The notes beneath the pieces are model-generated. The model worked only from the letters and a program-made list of their open reading frames with translations. It had not been told where the DNA came from and did no database searches. The position numbers and the translations under genes were made by a program. Positions 8,508 through 17,127 of a DNA stretch of 64,000 nucleotides are shown here, piece after piece; positions within the stretch are counted from its first letter, which is position 1; each line of letters opens with the position of its first letter. The DNA is from Croceimicrobium sp963977415. Its GTDB lineage: Bacteria > Bacteroidota > Bacteroidia > Flavobacteriales > Schleiferiaceae. The stretch spans positions 62,001 through 126,000 of the forward strand of contig CAXBOS010000010.1 in assembly GCA_963977415.1 (NCBI GenBank), in the 5' to 3' direction.

Positions 8508-10694
8508 ATGGCTACATTAGAGCGTATAAGACAACGTTCCGGACTTCTTCTCATCGTTATAGGTTTAGCGATGCTTGCATTTATCTTAACTGACCTTTTA
8601 GGTTCAGGTAATTCTATGTTACGCAATAATGCTAATGTCGTAGGTGAAGTTGACGGTACTGAAATTGACATTAGAGATTTCAATATTAAAATGGATGAGC
8701 GATTAGCTTTAATTCAACAGCAGAACCCACAACAAGCAGCAGGCATCAGCCGCATTATGTTGGCAGATCAAATTTGGAGAGAGTATCAAGAAGAAATTCT
8801 TTTAGGTGCCAATTATGAAGAACTAGGTTTAGCAGTAAATGACTTAGAACTGTTTCAACGCATTACTAAAAATCCTCAAGTAAGAGGACAAGAGGGTTTT
8901 AAAGATAAGGTTACGGGTAAATTTAGCACGGCTCAATTAAAGCAGTATATCCAAAATATCGAGGATAATATAAATAACGATCCTCAGGCTTCAGCGGCTT
9001 TCCAGCAATGGATTAACTTCGAAAATGGTACTCGTGACGAAGCTTTGCGTAATAAGTATCTTTATGCAGTGCGCAAAGGTTTATATATGCCTTCTGCTTT
9101 AGCGAAAGCGGATTACAAACGACGTAATGATTTAAGCACGATTCAGTATCTCGGATTAGAATATAGCTCTATCGTTGATTCCACTATAGAAGTTAGCGAA
9201 AGCGAACTGAAATCATATTACAAGAAAAATAGCGATGACTTTAAAAGCGAAGGAACCCGTGATATTGCTTTTGTAAACTTCCCAGTACAGCCTTCTGCTA
9301 AGGATCGCATGGCTTTACAAAACGAGTTAAAAGAATATTTAGCCGATCAAATTATAACCGTAAGAGGCAGAACCGACACCTTAGTAAGTTTCGCTAATAC
9401 CGAAGATGATTCTTCTTACGCTGTGGGCCGTTCGGATTTAAATGTTTCTGCTGCTTACTACGAAAAAGAGGCTCTAAGCGCTCCTATGGATTCCATTTTA
9501 TTTGAACAAGAAAAGGGCTTTATTTATGGACCTTATGAAGAAAATGGCGTTTATGCTTTAGCTAAAATTAGTGATATTGCCTACGTTCCAGATTCGGTTC
9601 AGGCCCGTCATATATTATTAAGTTTTCAAGGTGCTGGTAATGGACGCTCAGAGTCTACTCGCGCACCTCAGGATGCCAAAAACCTAGCAGATAGCCTTTT
9701 AAAGGTAGTGAGCGAGGATAGTACGCAGTTTGGTGCTTTAGCGAAACAATATTCAGATGATCCAGGTTCTGGTGCAAAGGGTGGTGCTTTAGGTTGGTTT
9801 AGCCAAGGACAAATGGTTGCTTCCTTTAATAAGTATTGTTTTTTTAATGAAAAGGGAGATATTGGCCTTGTGTTCTCCCAATTTGGCTTCCACATTATTC
9901 ATATTCAAGATCAGAAGGGTTCGAATAAATCTTTGAAATTGGTTAAAATCCAACGTCAAATTGAAGCGAGTGATGTTACCCGTGACAGTATTTATGATTT
10001 AGCCAGTAAGTTTGCTGCTGAGGCTAATGCCGAAGGGGCTGATTTCGCAGAAGTTGCTTCTAATTTAGGATACAACCCTCGTCCTGCTGCTAATATCGGA
10101 GTATTCCAAGAGAGTATTTTAGGGATAGGTCAAAACCGTGAGGTGGTGCGTTGGGTTCACAATGAAGAAACTGCTCTAGGTGCCATCCAATTATTCAATC
10201 AAGACAATAACTCTTTTCTAGTAACTCAGTTAACTCAAATTCAGCCCGAAGGAACACTTCCTTTTGAAATGGTTAAAGAAAGAATTTCTCCGCTAGTTCG
10301 TAAAGAGAAAAAAGGCGAGATGTTAAGCGAGAAACTGAAGGCTGCTCAAGCTAGTCAAAGTGATTTTGCCTCTTTAGCTACAGATTTAGGAGTACAGATT
10401 AAAAATCAAGGAATTAATTTCGCCACTTCCAATTTAACTGGTTTCGGTAACGAGCCTAAAGTTATCGGAGCGGCAACAAGCTTAGTTTTAAATACTACTT
10501 CAGAGCCAATTATTGGTGAAAGAGGTGTTTATTTAGTAAGAGTGAGCGCTCGAACAGATGCTGAAGAATTAAGCAGCTACGAGTCTGAGCAAATTAGAAT
10601 TGAAACTGAAATGGTGAATTTAGCCGCTCAGAAAGTATTCGAGTCGATTAAAAACTCGGCTGAGATTACGGATAACCGTCCTAAATTTTACTAG
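8508..10694 (+). CDS. PpiD/SurA-like periplasmic peptidyl-prolyl isomerase
   Basis: 728 residues from ATG 8508; a TTG 39 bases upstream is in frame but overlaps the probable promoter. One N-terminal membrane helix (SGLLLIVIGLAMLAFILTDL, about 10-30) anchors it. A SurA-type chaperone region follows (30-340). A complete parvulin domain lies near 360-475 (VQARHILLSF, then DPGSGAKGGALGWFSQGQM, then FGFHIIHI). The C-terminal 250 residues resemble a second, degenerate rotamase-like region. Family role: a membrane-tethered chaperone helping outer-membrane proteins fold. Its position beside lptC and the CorC-like gene is conserved in flavobacteria. Confidence 0.88.
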   Translation: MATLERIRQRSGLLLIVIGLAMLAFILTDLLGSGNSMLRNNANVVGEVDGTEIDIRDFNIKMDERLALIQQQNPQQAAGISRIMLADQIWREYQEEILLGANYEELGLAVNDLELFQRITKNPQVRGQEGFKDKVTGKFSTAQLKQYIQNIEDNINNDPQASAAFQQWINFENGTRDEALRNKYLYAVRKGLYMPSALAKADYKRRNDLSTIQYLGLEYSSIVDSTIEVSESELKSYYKKNSDDFKSEGTRDIAFVNFPVQPSAKDRMALQNELKEYLADQIITVRGRTDTLVSFANTEDDSSYAVGRSDLNVSAAYYEKEALSAPMDSILFEQEKGFIYGPYEENGVYALAKISDIAYVPDSVQARHILLSFQGAGNGRSESTRAPQDAKNLADSLLKVVSEDSTQFGALAKQYSDDPGSGAKGGALGWFSQGQMVASFNKYCFFNEKGDIGLVFSQFGFHIIHIQDQKGSNKSLKLVKIQRQIEASDVTRDSIYDLASKFAAEANAEGADFAEVASNLGYNPRPAANIGVFQESILGIGQNREVVRWVHNEETALGAIQLFNQDNNSFLVTQLTQIQPEGTLPFEMVKERISPLVRKEKKGEMLSEKLKAAQASQSDFASLATDLGVQIKNQGINFATSNLTGFGNEPKVIGAATSLVLNTTSEPIIGERGVYLVRVSARTDAEELSSYESEQIRIETEMVNLAAQKVFESIKNSAEITDNRPKFY

Positions 10695-10713
10695 ACCCAA
10701 TAGTCTTTATACT

Positions 10714-10744
10714 AAGCCACCCAGAAGGGTGGCTTTTTTTTTTG
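10714..10744 (+). terminator. Intrinsic terminator of the PpiD-like gene
   Basis: A hairpin AAGCCACCC-AGAA-GGGTGGCTT is followed by a run of T, starting 20 bases after the stop codon. It separates this gene from the S46 peptidase downstream, which has its own promoter. Confidence 0.85.
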
Positions 10745-10758
10745 GAAAAAATCTACTC

Positions 10759-10793
10759 TTTTGCTTAAAGCGGAATAAGCTTAGTTATTTTTG
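10759..10793 (+). promoter_or_regulatory. Bacteroidota-type promoter of the S46 peptidase gene
   Basis: TTTTG at 10759-10763 and TATTTTTG at 10786-10793 match the -33 and -7 elements with a 22-nt spacer. The start codon is 21 bases further downstream, giving a short leader. Confidence 0.65.
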
Positions 10794-10813
10794 TGTTCGT
10801 ATAAAAAATTAGA

Positions 10814-13033
10814 ATGAAAAAAGTATATCTATTCCTACTCAGTCTTAGCATTTCTTTCAGTGCCTTAGCGCGCGAAGGAATGTGGCTGCCGCAGCTTTTA
10901 GCGCAGCTTAATTACTCCGAAATGCAACGCATGGGCTTGCAAATTAGCGCGGAAGATATTTACAGTGTAAATCAGTCTTCCCTTAAAGATGCCATCGTTC
11001 ATTTTAATGGAGGCTGTACGGGCGAGCTAATCAGCAGTAAGGGCTTATTGCTCACCAATCACCACTGTGGTTTCAGCATGATTCAATCGCATTCTACTTT
11101 AGAAAAAAACTACCTGAAAGATGGCTTTTGGGCGATGAATCAGAATGAAGAACTTGCGAATCCTGGTGTATTTGCTTCTATTGTAAAATCATTAGAAGAC
11201 GTTACTAACCAAGTATTGGAAGGGGTGGATCAGAACTTATCTGCCGAAGAGCGAGAAAAAGCCATGGCTGCCAATATTAAAACTATTTTGGCCGCCGAAA
11301 AGGAGAAAAATCCCAAGTTGGATTTTGAAATTAAAGACTTTTTCTACGGTAATCAATACATCCTTATTAGCAAAGCCATTTACCGTGATGTGCGTTTAGT
11401 AGGCGCGCCACCGAGCAGCATTGGAAAATATGGTGCCGATACCGACAATTGGGTTTGGCCCCGTCATACTGGCGATTTCTCAATTTTTCGCGTGTACGCA
11501 GATGCGAATAATGAAGCGGCCGAATATAATGTTAACAATGTGCCTTATACGCCAGAACAGCATCTAAAAGTAAACATTGCCGGCACTAATGATGGAGATT
11601 TCACCATGGTCTATGGCTATCCGGGTAGCACGCAGCAATATTTACCCGCTTCTGAGGTAAATAATATTATAAGTGAATACAATCCTTTTCGAATTTCTAT
11701 TCGCGATGAAATTTTAGCGGTTTTGGATGCGAAAATGCGAGTAGATGAAGCCACTCGTTTAAAGTATGCGAGTAAATATGCACGCATCAGCAACAGCTGG
11801 AAAAGATGGAAAGGAGAGATTATTGGAGTAGAGGCCACCAATGGAATTATTGAGAAGCGCAAAGCAGAAGTGCGTTTTACCAAGGCATCGCGCAAAATTC
11901 CCGCTATTGCCGAGTATGAGCACTTGGTGCCAGAAATGGTAATTGCTTATGAAAGACGCGTTCCGTTTTATTTAGAGCGCTACGCTTATATCGAAGTTGG
12001 ATATTACGGCTTGGAAAGCTTCCGTCATTTATTGGCTTATTCTAACTTGGTAGATTTAAAGGATAAAGATGCTTCCGCAGATGACTTACAAAAAGAAGGG
12101 GAGCGTTTGGCTTTGCGTTTAGAAGGTTTTAGGAAAGACTTTGATGCAGATCTAGAAGCTGAAGTGGCCCAAAAAATACTACCTCTTTATTTAGATGCGA
12201 TAAAAACGGATCTGCCCGAAATTATTGAGGAGCTTAAGTCTAAAGATGCCAATGCTAGGGCTAAGTATATTTCTAAGTTATTCGTTAAGAGCCCATTAGT
12301 TGATCCGAATTTTAAAGATTTATTGGCTAGTGATCCCGGAAAAGCGGCCAAGATTGTAGTAAAATCTGAGGCTTACCAATTAAGTATCGCCATGTACAAG
12401 CACTTTATTACGGTTTTAAATCCAGCTGTCGCCGCTCAAGATGCCGAAATTGAAAAACTACAAGCCACTTATGTAAAGGCTTTACAAATTGCTTTTCCAG
12501 AACAAGCTATGTATCCTGATGCGAATAGTACTTTACGAGTATCCTATGGAACGGTAGAGCCTTATGAAGCGCGCGATGGAGTAGAATATGAAAGCCGTAC
12601 TTATTTAGAAGGGGTATTGGAAAAATATGTTCCTGGAGACTATGAATTTGACCTTCCTGCGCGCTTAATTGAATTGCACAATAGCAAGGATTATGGCCCT
12701 TATGGGGAGAATGGTAAAATGCCTGTTTGTTTCGTAGCAACCAATCACACTACTGGCGGTAACTCGGGTAGCCCTGTTTTGAATGCTTATGGTGAGCTTA
12801 TCGGTTTAAATTTCGATCGGGCTTGGGAAGGAGTAATGAGTGACATGTACTTTGATACCCGTCGTTGTCGTAATATTATGGTCGATTTACGTTACGTTCT
12901 TTTTATCGTTGACAAATTTGCCGGAGCAGGCTATTTGGTGGAAGAAATGGATTTGGAAACAGAGAGCGTTGAAAAGCGTATAGCCAAAGCGGAAGCTTTA
13001 AAAGCAGAGCAAGAAAAAGTATTGGCAGAATAG
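10814..13033 (+). CDS. S46 dipeptidyl-peptidase, DPP11-type
   Basis: 739 residues with a signal peptide (MKKVYLFLLSLSISFSALA). The chymotrypsin-like double barrel holds the catalytic histidine in TNHHCG (81-86) and the catalytic serine in GGNSGSP (Ser651). Eighteen residues after the serine is Arg669 in the motif NFDRAWE. In characterised S46 enzymes this S1-pocket position is Arg in DPP11 (cleaves dipeptides ending in Asp/Glu) and Gly in DPP7 (hydrophobic). So an acidic preference is predicted. Periplasmic dipeptidyl-peptidases let these bacteria feed on peptides. The gene is monocistronic, with its own promoter and a terminator at 13082-13115. Confidence 0.9.
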   Translation: MKKVYLFLLSLSISFSALAREGMWLPQLLAQLNYSEMQRMGLQISAEDIYSVNQSSLKDAIVHFNGGCTGELISSKGLLLTNHHCGFSMIQSHSTLEKNYLKDGFWAMNQNEELANPGVFASIVKSLEDVTNQVLEGVDQNLSAEEREKAMAANIKTILAAEKEKNPKLDFEIKDFFYGNQYILISKAIYRDVRLVGAPPSSIGKYGADTDNWVWPRHTGDFSIFRVYADANNEAAEYNVNNVPYTPEQHLKVNIAGTNDGDFTMVYGYPGSTQQYLPASEVNNIISEYNPFRISIRDEILAVLDAKMRVDEATRLKYASKYARISNSWKRWKGEIIGVEATNGIIEKRKAEVRFTKASRKIPAIAEYEHLVPEMVIAYERRVPFYLERYAYIEVGYYGLESFRHLLAYSNLVDLKDKDASADDLQKEGERLALRLEGFRKDFDADLEAEVAQKILPLYLDAIKTDLPEIIEELKSKDANARAKYISKLFVKSPLVDPNFKDLLASDPGKAAKIVVKSEAYQLSIAMYKHFITVLNPAVAAQDAEIEKLQATYVKALQIAFPEQAMYPDANSTLRVSYGTVEPYEARDGVEYESRTYLEGVLEKYVPGDYEFDLPARLIELHNSKDYGPYGENGKMPVCFVATNHTTGGNSGSPVLNAYGELIGLNFDRAWEGVMSDMYFDTRRCRNIMVDLRYVLFIVDKFAGAGYLVEEMDLETESVEKRIAKAEALKAEQEKVLAE

Positions 13034-13081
13034 AATTCAAAATTTGGGTTGAAAAGCCTATTTCAAATCGAAATGGCATAA

Positions 13082-13115
13082 AAAAAGCGGCTAGGATACA
13101 TTCTAGCCGCTTTTT
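13082..13115. terminator. Bidirectional terminator between convergent genes
   Basis: AAAAA-GCGGCTAG followed by an 8-nt loop and CTAGCCGC-TTTTT. It has A and T runs on both sides and sits between the S46 peptidase (forward) and the DsbA-like gene (reverse), so it can serve both. Confidence 0.85.
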
Positions 13116-13129
13116 GCTTTATGTGCCTT

Positions 13130-13762
13130 TTAAGGAGTAAAAAGATCCAACAGGTTTTTCTCTAGACTCTCATAGTCTTGGTAGCCACGCGCAATTAAGT
13201 AAGCTTTATCCTTGTCTTGAAATATTACTGCCGGAAAACCACTAATTCCCCATTTGCGAACAATGGCAAACTCTTCATTAACTAGTTCTAGGCGATCTTT
13301 ATCTACCATTAATTTCATAAAGTCTTCGGCATTCATGCCAAAGTCTTCAGCACAATGTCCGTAGGTTTTTGCCGATGCAGGTTCCAGCCCTTCTTGGTAA
13401 AAAGCCTCTTGCATACGACCGGCAAATTTTAAGGCATTATCAGGCTGATATGTTCGGAAAGCAGCCAAAGCCAAAGCTCCCGGTAAAGAGCTTAAAAAAG
13501 CTTCTCCCTTTTCTTGTAAGGCATAAAATTCAGGACTAAATGGTTGTCCGCTCATTTCTTCAATACGCTTAAATGTATTTACTATTTCTGGGGGTAAATC
13601 ACCTATTGGCCCTTCGCGGTCGCCGATTACCATCCCACCTGACATTACACGAAAGTCGATGCGATCTTTATATTCTTCCTGCAACTTTTGGATGTTGGCA
13701 CTAAAGCCATAGCACCAACTGCAGAGAACGTCAAAAACATAGTATATAACTGGTCTTTCCAT
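13130..13762 (-). CDS. DsbA-family thioredoxin-like protein (FrnE-like)
   Basis: 210 residues with no signal peptide, hence probably cytoplasmic. The active-site motif is CSWC at 14-17 directly after strand one (VIYYVFDVLCSWCYGF). A helical insertion follows, and a cis-Pro region occurs near ISGFPAVIF (about 175-183). This is the FrnE/2-hydroxychromene isomerase branch of the DsbA superfamily, usually a cytosolic thiol-disulfide oxidoreductase. It is a single gene with no obvious operon partner. Confidence 0.85.
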   Translation of the reverse strand: MERPVIYYVFDVLCSWCYGFSANIQKLQEEYKDRIDFRVMSGGMVIGDREGPIGDLPPEIVNTFKRIEEMSGQPFSPEFYALQEKGEAFLSSLPGALALAAFRTYQPDNALKFAGRMQEAFYQEGLEPASAKTYGHCAEDFGMNAEDFMKLMVDKDRLELVNEEFAIVRKWGISGFPAVIFQDKDKAYLIARGYQDYESLEKNLLDLFTP

Positions 13763-13836
13763 TGTCTATTGAAAATTAGTGATTTTCGATTTCCTTAATG
13801 CTGATATTCAGTGATTACAAATATTAATATTTCTTG

Positions 13837-13844
13837 TATATTCG
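13837..13844 (+). promoter_or_regulatory. Possible -7 promoter element ahead of the hybrid kinase region
   Basis: TATATTCG, the same octamer as before the PpiD-like gene, lies 120 bases before a 54-codon frame and about 350 bases before the hybrid kinase. The -33 element is not clear. If real, it gives a long leader that includes the small frame. Confidence 0.35.
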
Positions 13845-13963
13845 CCTTGAGGAAAGCTAGAATTTGATCTTTAAATGAAGCCGCAAAGTACTAAAGTACT
13901 ATCAAAGCCATAGGGGTCTTTTCTTAAAAGAAATTAGTTTTTAATTCTGTTAAAGGGCGGTAT

Positions 13964-14128
13964 ATGCAAGCAGCAAGTAGACAAACCAGGGGCTCAAGTG
14001 ATCTTGAATTCGGTATTTATTTAGATTCTGAGATGATTATCAATCTGCATGGACATGAAAGAATGACTGCCCTAGAAATCTTGCAAAGGTCATTTATCCC
14101 TTCGGTTGAAATCTCAAGTAAAATTTAA
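13964..14128 (+). CDS. Possible 54-residue protein upstream of a hybrid kinase
   Basis: An ATG at 13964 opens a 54-codon frame ending in TAA at 14128. The protein begins MQAASRQTRGSSDLEFGIY and ends SFIPSVEISSKI. It is preceded by AAAGGGCGG, a purine-rich stretch at ribosome-binding distance. There is no signal peptide or membrane helix. It lies between a promoter-like element and the kinase gene, in a 427-base gap that otherwise holds nothing I recognise. It could be a real small gene, a leader peptide, or chance. Confidence 0.35.
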   Translation: MQAASRQTRGSSDLEFGIYLDSEMIINLHGHERMTALEILQRSFIPSVEISSKI

Positions 14129-14189
14129 TTTTAAAGGTTTCTTGCCGATAGTATCGGTTTTAAGGATAATCAAACACTAAACAAAGATT

Positions 14190-15926
14190 TTGTCAAATTC
14201 TGCATCGATGAATGATATCGAAGATTTAAATCGAGCTTTAGAGGAAGAGCGAGCAAAAGTGTTGAAGCTAGAAAGGGATTATGCCCAAAGTAAAGCAGAA
14301 CTTTCTCGCTGTAAGCGAGAACTACAATCATTAGATCAACGAGCAAATGAAAGGTTAAATGCCAGTATTTCAGCCTTGCGCCGCCATCGTAATTTTTACG
14401 AAAGTATCCTCAATAATGTACCAGCCGAAATTGTTGTAGCCGACAAAGATTTTAAATTTATTTATTTAAATCCTCAAGTTGAGGAGAAAGAAGAAATTCG
14501 TGATTACTTAGTGGGGCGCGATGATTTTGAATTTTGTAAAATTAAGAAACGCCCCATGTCTATTGCCGAAAATAGACAAAGCATGTATTTGCAGGTGCAG
14601 AAAACCAAAACCTTAAGTGAATGGGTGGAAGAGGTAGAAGAAGGCGACGAAAAAAAGTTTTACTTAAGAAAACTGCTACCGCTTTTTGGGGAAGATGAAA
14701 CCATTGAACTCTATATTGCTTACTCTTTAGAAATAACTGAAAGTGTTCAGTATCGGGAAGAATTGATTAATGCCCGTGATATAGCCCAAAAAGCAACCTT
14801 GGCAAAATCTGAATTTTTATCTAAAATTAGTCACGAAATACGCACGCCTTTAAACGCAATTATAGGTTTAACCAATATTCTCTTTCAGGAGGAACCTAAA
14901 GCCGAGCAAGTTAATTACCTGCAGGCCATGAAGTTTTCTGCTGATACACTTTTGGGTATCGTAAATGAAGTGTTGGACTTCTCTAAAATAGAGGCAGGGA
15001 AATTAAGCTTTGAGCAAATTCCCTTTAACCTCGAACACTTGCTACGGGGAATAGAAAGAACTTTTAGTTTTAAGCTTAACGAATTAGGCATTGAGTTTAA
15101 GATTGAAACGGAAGACGGCATTCCACCATTTTTGGTAGGAGATCGCGTGAAGCTAAACCAGATCTTTTTAAATTTAGTGGGTAATGCTGTGAAGTTTACC
15201 AGTCAGGGTGAAATTCTTATTGAAGCAGAAATCGAGGCACAAGATGATAAGAGTATCGAAATCCTTTTTGCGGTAACCGATACCGGGGCAGGTATTGCAG
15301 CCGACAAATTGGAGACCGTATTTGAAAGTTTCACCCAAGAGGGCGATGATACAACCCGTAAATTTGGTGGCACGGGCCTGGGGTTAACTATAACCCGCAA
15401 ATTTATTGAAGCCCAAGGTGGTAAAATTTGGCTCGAAAGTAAAGCAGGTGAGGGGAGTACCTTCTTTTTTAAGCTAACTTTTGGTTATGAGTTTGAGCCG
15501 AGAGTGGAAAAAGATAATGCGCAATGGTCGAAAAATTTTGATAGCATAAGTACCAAACGCTTATTGGTGGCAGAAGACAATTTGATGAATCAATTGGTTT
15601 TGCGTAAAATGCTCGAGCGTTGGAACCCTTCTATACTCTTTGTGGAAAATGGCGCCGAAGCTCTTAATGCTTTAGAAACGGAATCTTTCGACTTGGCCTT
15701 TTTTGATGTACAAATGCCAATTATGGATGGTATTACCGCTATAGAATTATGGCGTAAACGGGAGGCTCTTTTAATTAAAGACCCTACTCCAGTTGTCGCT
15801 CTTACGGCGGATGCGTTTAAAGAGTCACGTGAACGTGTATTACTAGCAGGAATGAACGATTTTCTTAGCAAACCCATAGAACTCTCCGAGTTAAGAAGGG
15901 TACTCGCTAAGTTCTTAATCGATTAA
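14190..15926 (+). CDS. Soluble hybrid sensor histidine kinase (coiled coil-PAS-HisKA-HATPase-REC)
   Basis: 578 residues. An N-terminal coiled coil (10-65) is followed by a PAS-like sensor (about 68-185), HisKA with phospho-accepting His215 in SHEIRTPLNAIIG, HATPase with N-box (NLVGNAVKF) and G-boxes (DTGAGI, GGTGLGL), and a C-terminal receiver with Asp506 in FFDVQMPIMDG and Lys in SKPIE. There is no membrane segment, so it senses a cytoplasmic signal. The start may be TTG 14190 or ATG 14208. Its output is not encoded alongside; a separate Hpt or regulator would be needed. It is convergent with the methylase gene, 4 bases apart. Confidence 0.88.
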   Translation: MSNSASMNDIEDLNRALEEERAKVLKLERDYAQSKAELSRCKRELQSLDQRANERLNASISALRRHRNFYESILNNVPAEIVVADKDFKFIYLNPQVEEKEEIRDYLVGRDDFEFCKIKKRPMSIAENRQSMYLQVQKTKTLSEWVEEVEEGDEKKFYLRKLLPLFGEDETIELYIAYSLEITESVQYREELINARDIAQKATLAKSEFLSKISHEIRTPLNAIIGLTNILFQEEPKAEQVNYLQAMKFSADTLLGIVNEVLDFSKIEAGKLSFEQIPFNLEHLLRGIERTFSFKLNELGIEFKIETEDGIPPFLVGDRVKLNQIFLNLVGNAVKFTSQGEILIEAEIEAQDDKSIEILFAVTDTGAGIAADKLETVFESFTQEGDDTTRKFGGTGLGLTITRKFIEAQGGKIWLESKAGEGSTFFFKLTFGYEFEPRVEKDNAQWSKNFDSISTKRLLVAEDNLMNQLVLRKMLERWNPSILFVENGAEALNALETESFDLAFFDVQMPIMDGITAIELWRKREALLIKDPTPVVALTADAFKESRERVLLAGMNDFLSKPIELSELRRVLAKFLID

Positions 15927-15930
15927 AAAA

Positions 15931-16653
15931 TTAACGGGCATCAATTATAAATATGCTTGGCTTTTTTTCTAGGTCAGGTTTGTTCTTTTTCCATTCTTGA
16001 ATAGTCATTGATTTGATAAATTCGCTGGCCAAACTCACTTCCCGAGCGATGCATAAGCGTGTTTGGGGCTGGCAATTACTCATCAAATCATCAAATAGCT
16101 TTTCATTGCGGTAAGGAGTTTCCATAAAGATTTGACTTTGGCCTGTTTTACGGCTGAGGCTTTCTAAATATCTAATCTTCTTTTTTCTTTCGGCAGAATC
16201 CAATTCTAAATAGCCTACAAAGGCGAAGTTTTGTCCATTCATTCCACTAGCCATCATCGCCATAAAGATGGAAGACGGTCCTACCAAAGGAATTACTCTG
16301 ATGTGTTTGGAGTAGGCAATATTTACAATTTCAGCTCCAGGGTCTGCAATGCCAGGCGCTCCCGCCTCCGATATTACCCCCATGTGTTCACCTCTTAAAC
16401 ATGGTTCTAGATAAGACGGATAGTCTAGAGGGTCGCTGAATTTATTAGTTACATAAAAAACTAAATCGGCTTGGTTTTTAGCTGGGAAGACCCTTTTAAT
16501 GAAGGCTCGAGCCGTTTTTTCGTTTTCAACAATATAATGATCACATAGATCCAGAACCTTTTTTACGGCTAAAGGCAAAACCTCCAAAGGTTCTACTTCT
16601 CCCATTAAGGAGGGAATTAAATAAAGCTTTCCAGGTGAATCAGAGTGTTCCAT
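15931..16653 (-). CDS. SAM-dependent methyltransferase, tetrapyrrole-methylase fold (RsmI-like)
   Basis: 240 residues. The N-terminal strand KLYLIPSLMGE replaces the usual LYLVATPIGN. The glycine-rich cofactor region GVISEAGAPGIADPG (about 113-127) and PLVGPSSIFMAMMASG (about 137-152) are typical of the fold. RsmI 2'-O-methylates C1402 of 16S rRNA. This protein belongs to the shorter Bacteroidota paralogue group next to dnaA and the phosphatase, so the substrate is not certain. It overlaps the phosphatase gene by 14 bases. Confidence 0.82.
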   Translation of the reverse strand: MEHSDSPGKLYLIPSLMGEVEPLEVLPLAVKKVLDLCDHYIVENEKTARAFIKRVFPAKNQADLVFYVTNKFSDPLDYPSYLEPCLRGEHMGVISEAGAPGIADPGAEIVNIAYSKHIRVIPLVGPSSIFMAMMASGMNGQNFAFVGYLELDSAERKKKIRYLESLSRKTGQSQIFMETPYRNEKLFDDLMSNCQPQTRLCIAREVSLASEFIKSMTIQEWKKNKPDLEKKPSIFIIDAR

Positions 16654-17104
16654 TATCTATTTTTTCTGCTATAATTTGGGTGGATGCGTCTAGTAAACGA
16701 TAAACTTGCTCAAAGCCTTCTTCACCGCCATAGTAGGGGTCGGGTACATCTTGATTGCCTGTAGGGCTAATTTGGTTAAGAATGAGATCCACCTTATCAA
16801 GATCGTTTTGATTACGAGCGAGCGATTTTACATTATGAAGATTTGAATGATCCATTACAAATATATAATCGAAGGCATCAAAGTCTTCAACGCTAAACTT
16901 ACGTCCTACAAATTTGCTGATATCTAATCCTTTTTTCCGAGCGTGCATTATAGTTCGGATATCGGGCGCTTCGCCAATATGATAAGCTGCGGTTCCCGCA
17001 CTATCTACCTCCACCATTTTAGGATTAACCTTAGTCCGCAGTAATCCTTCCGCTAAGGGGGAACGACAGATATTTCCTAAACAAACCATCAATATTTTTT
17101 TCAC
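16640..17104 (-). CDS. Low-molecular-weight protein tyrosine phosphatase
   Basis: 154 residues, the normal family length. The P-loop CX5R is VCLGNICRS, with nucleophile Cys8 and Arg14 close to the N-terminus. The general acid is Asp122 in VPDPYYGG. It dephosphorylates phosphotyrosine or small phosphates in the cytoplasm. It stands between the multi-PAS protein and the methylase, overlapping the latter. The dnaA / phosphatase / methylase order is frequent in flavobacteria, here with two signalling genes inserted between dnaA and the phosphatase. Confidence 0.9.
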   Translation of the reverse strand: MKKILMVCLGNICRSPLAEGLLRTKVNPKMVEVDSAGTAAYHIGEAPDIRTIMHARKKGLDISKFVGRKFSVEDFDAFDYIFVMDHSNLHNVKSLARNQNDLDKVDLILNQISPTGNQDVPDPYYGGEEGFEQVYRLLDASTQIIAEKIDNGTL

Positions 17105-17127
17105 AAGAATTGCTTTAGGTTTTCAAT

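Noticed and set aside
15590..15877. Reverse-strand frames inside the hybrid kinase and similar frames inside other large genes
   Set aside because: They are antisense shadows of well-supported genes, with atypical composition and no conserved motif.
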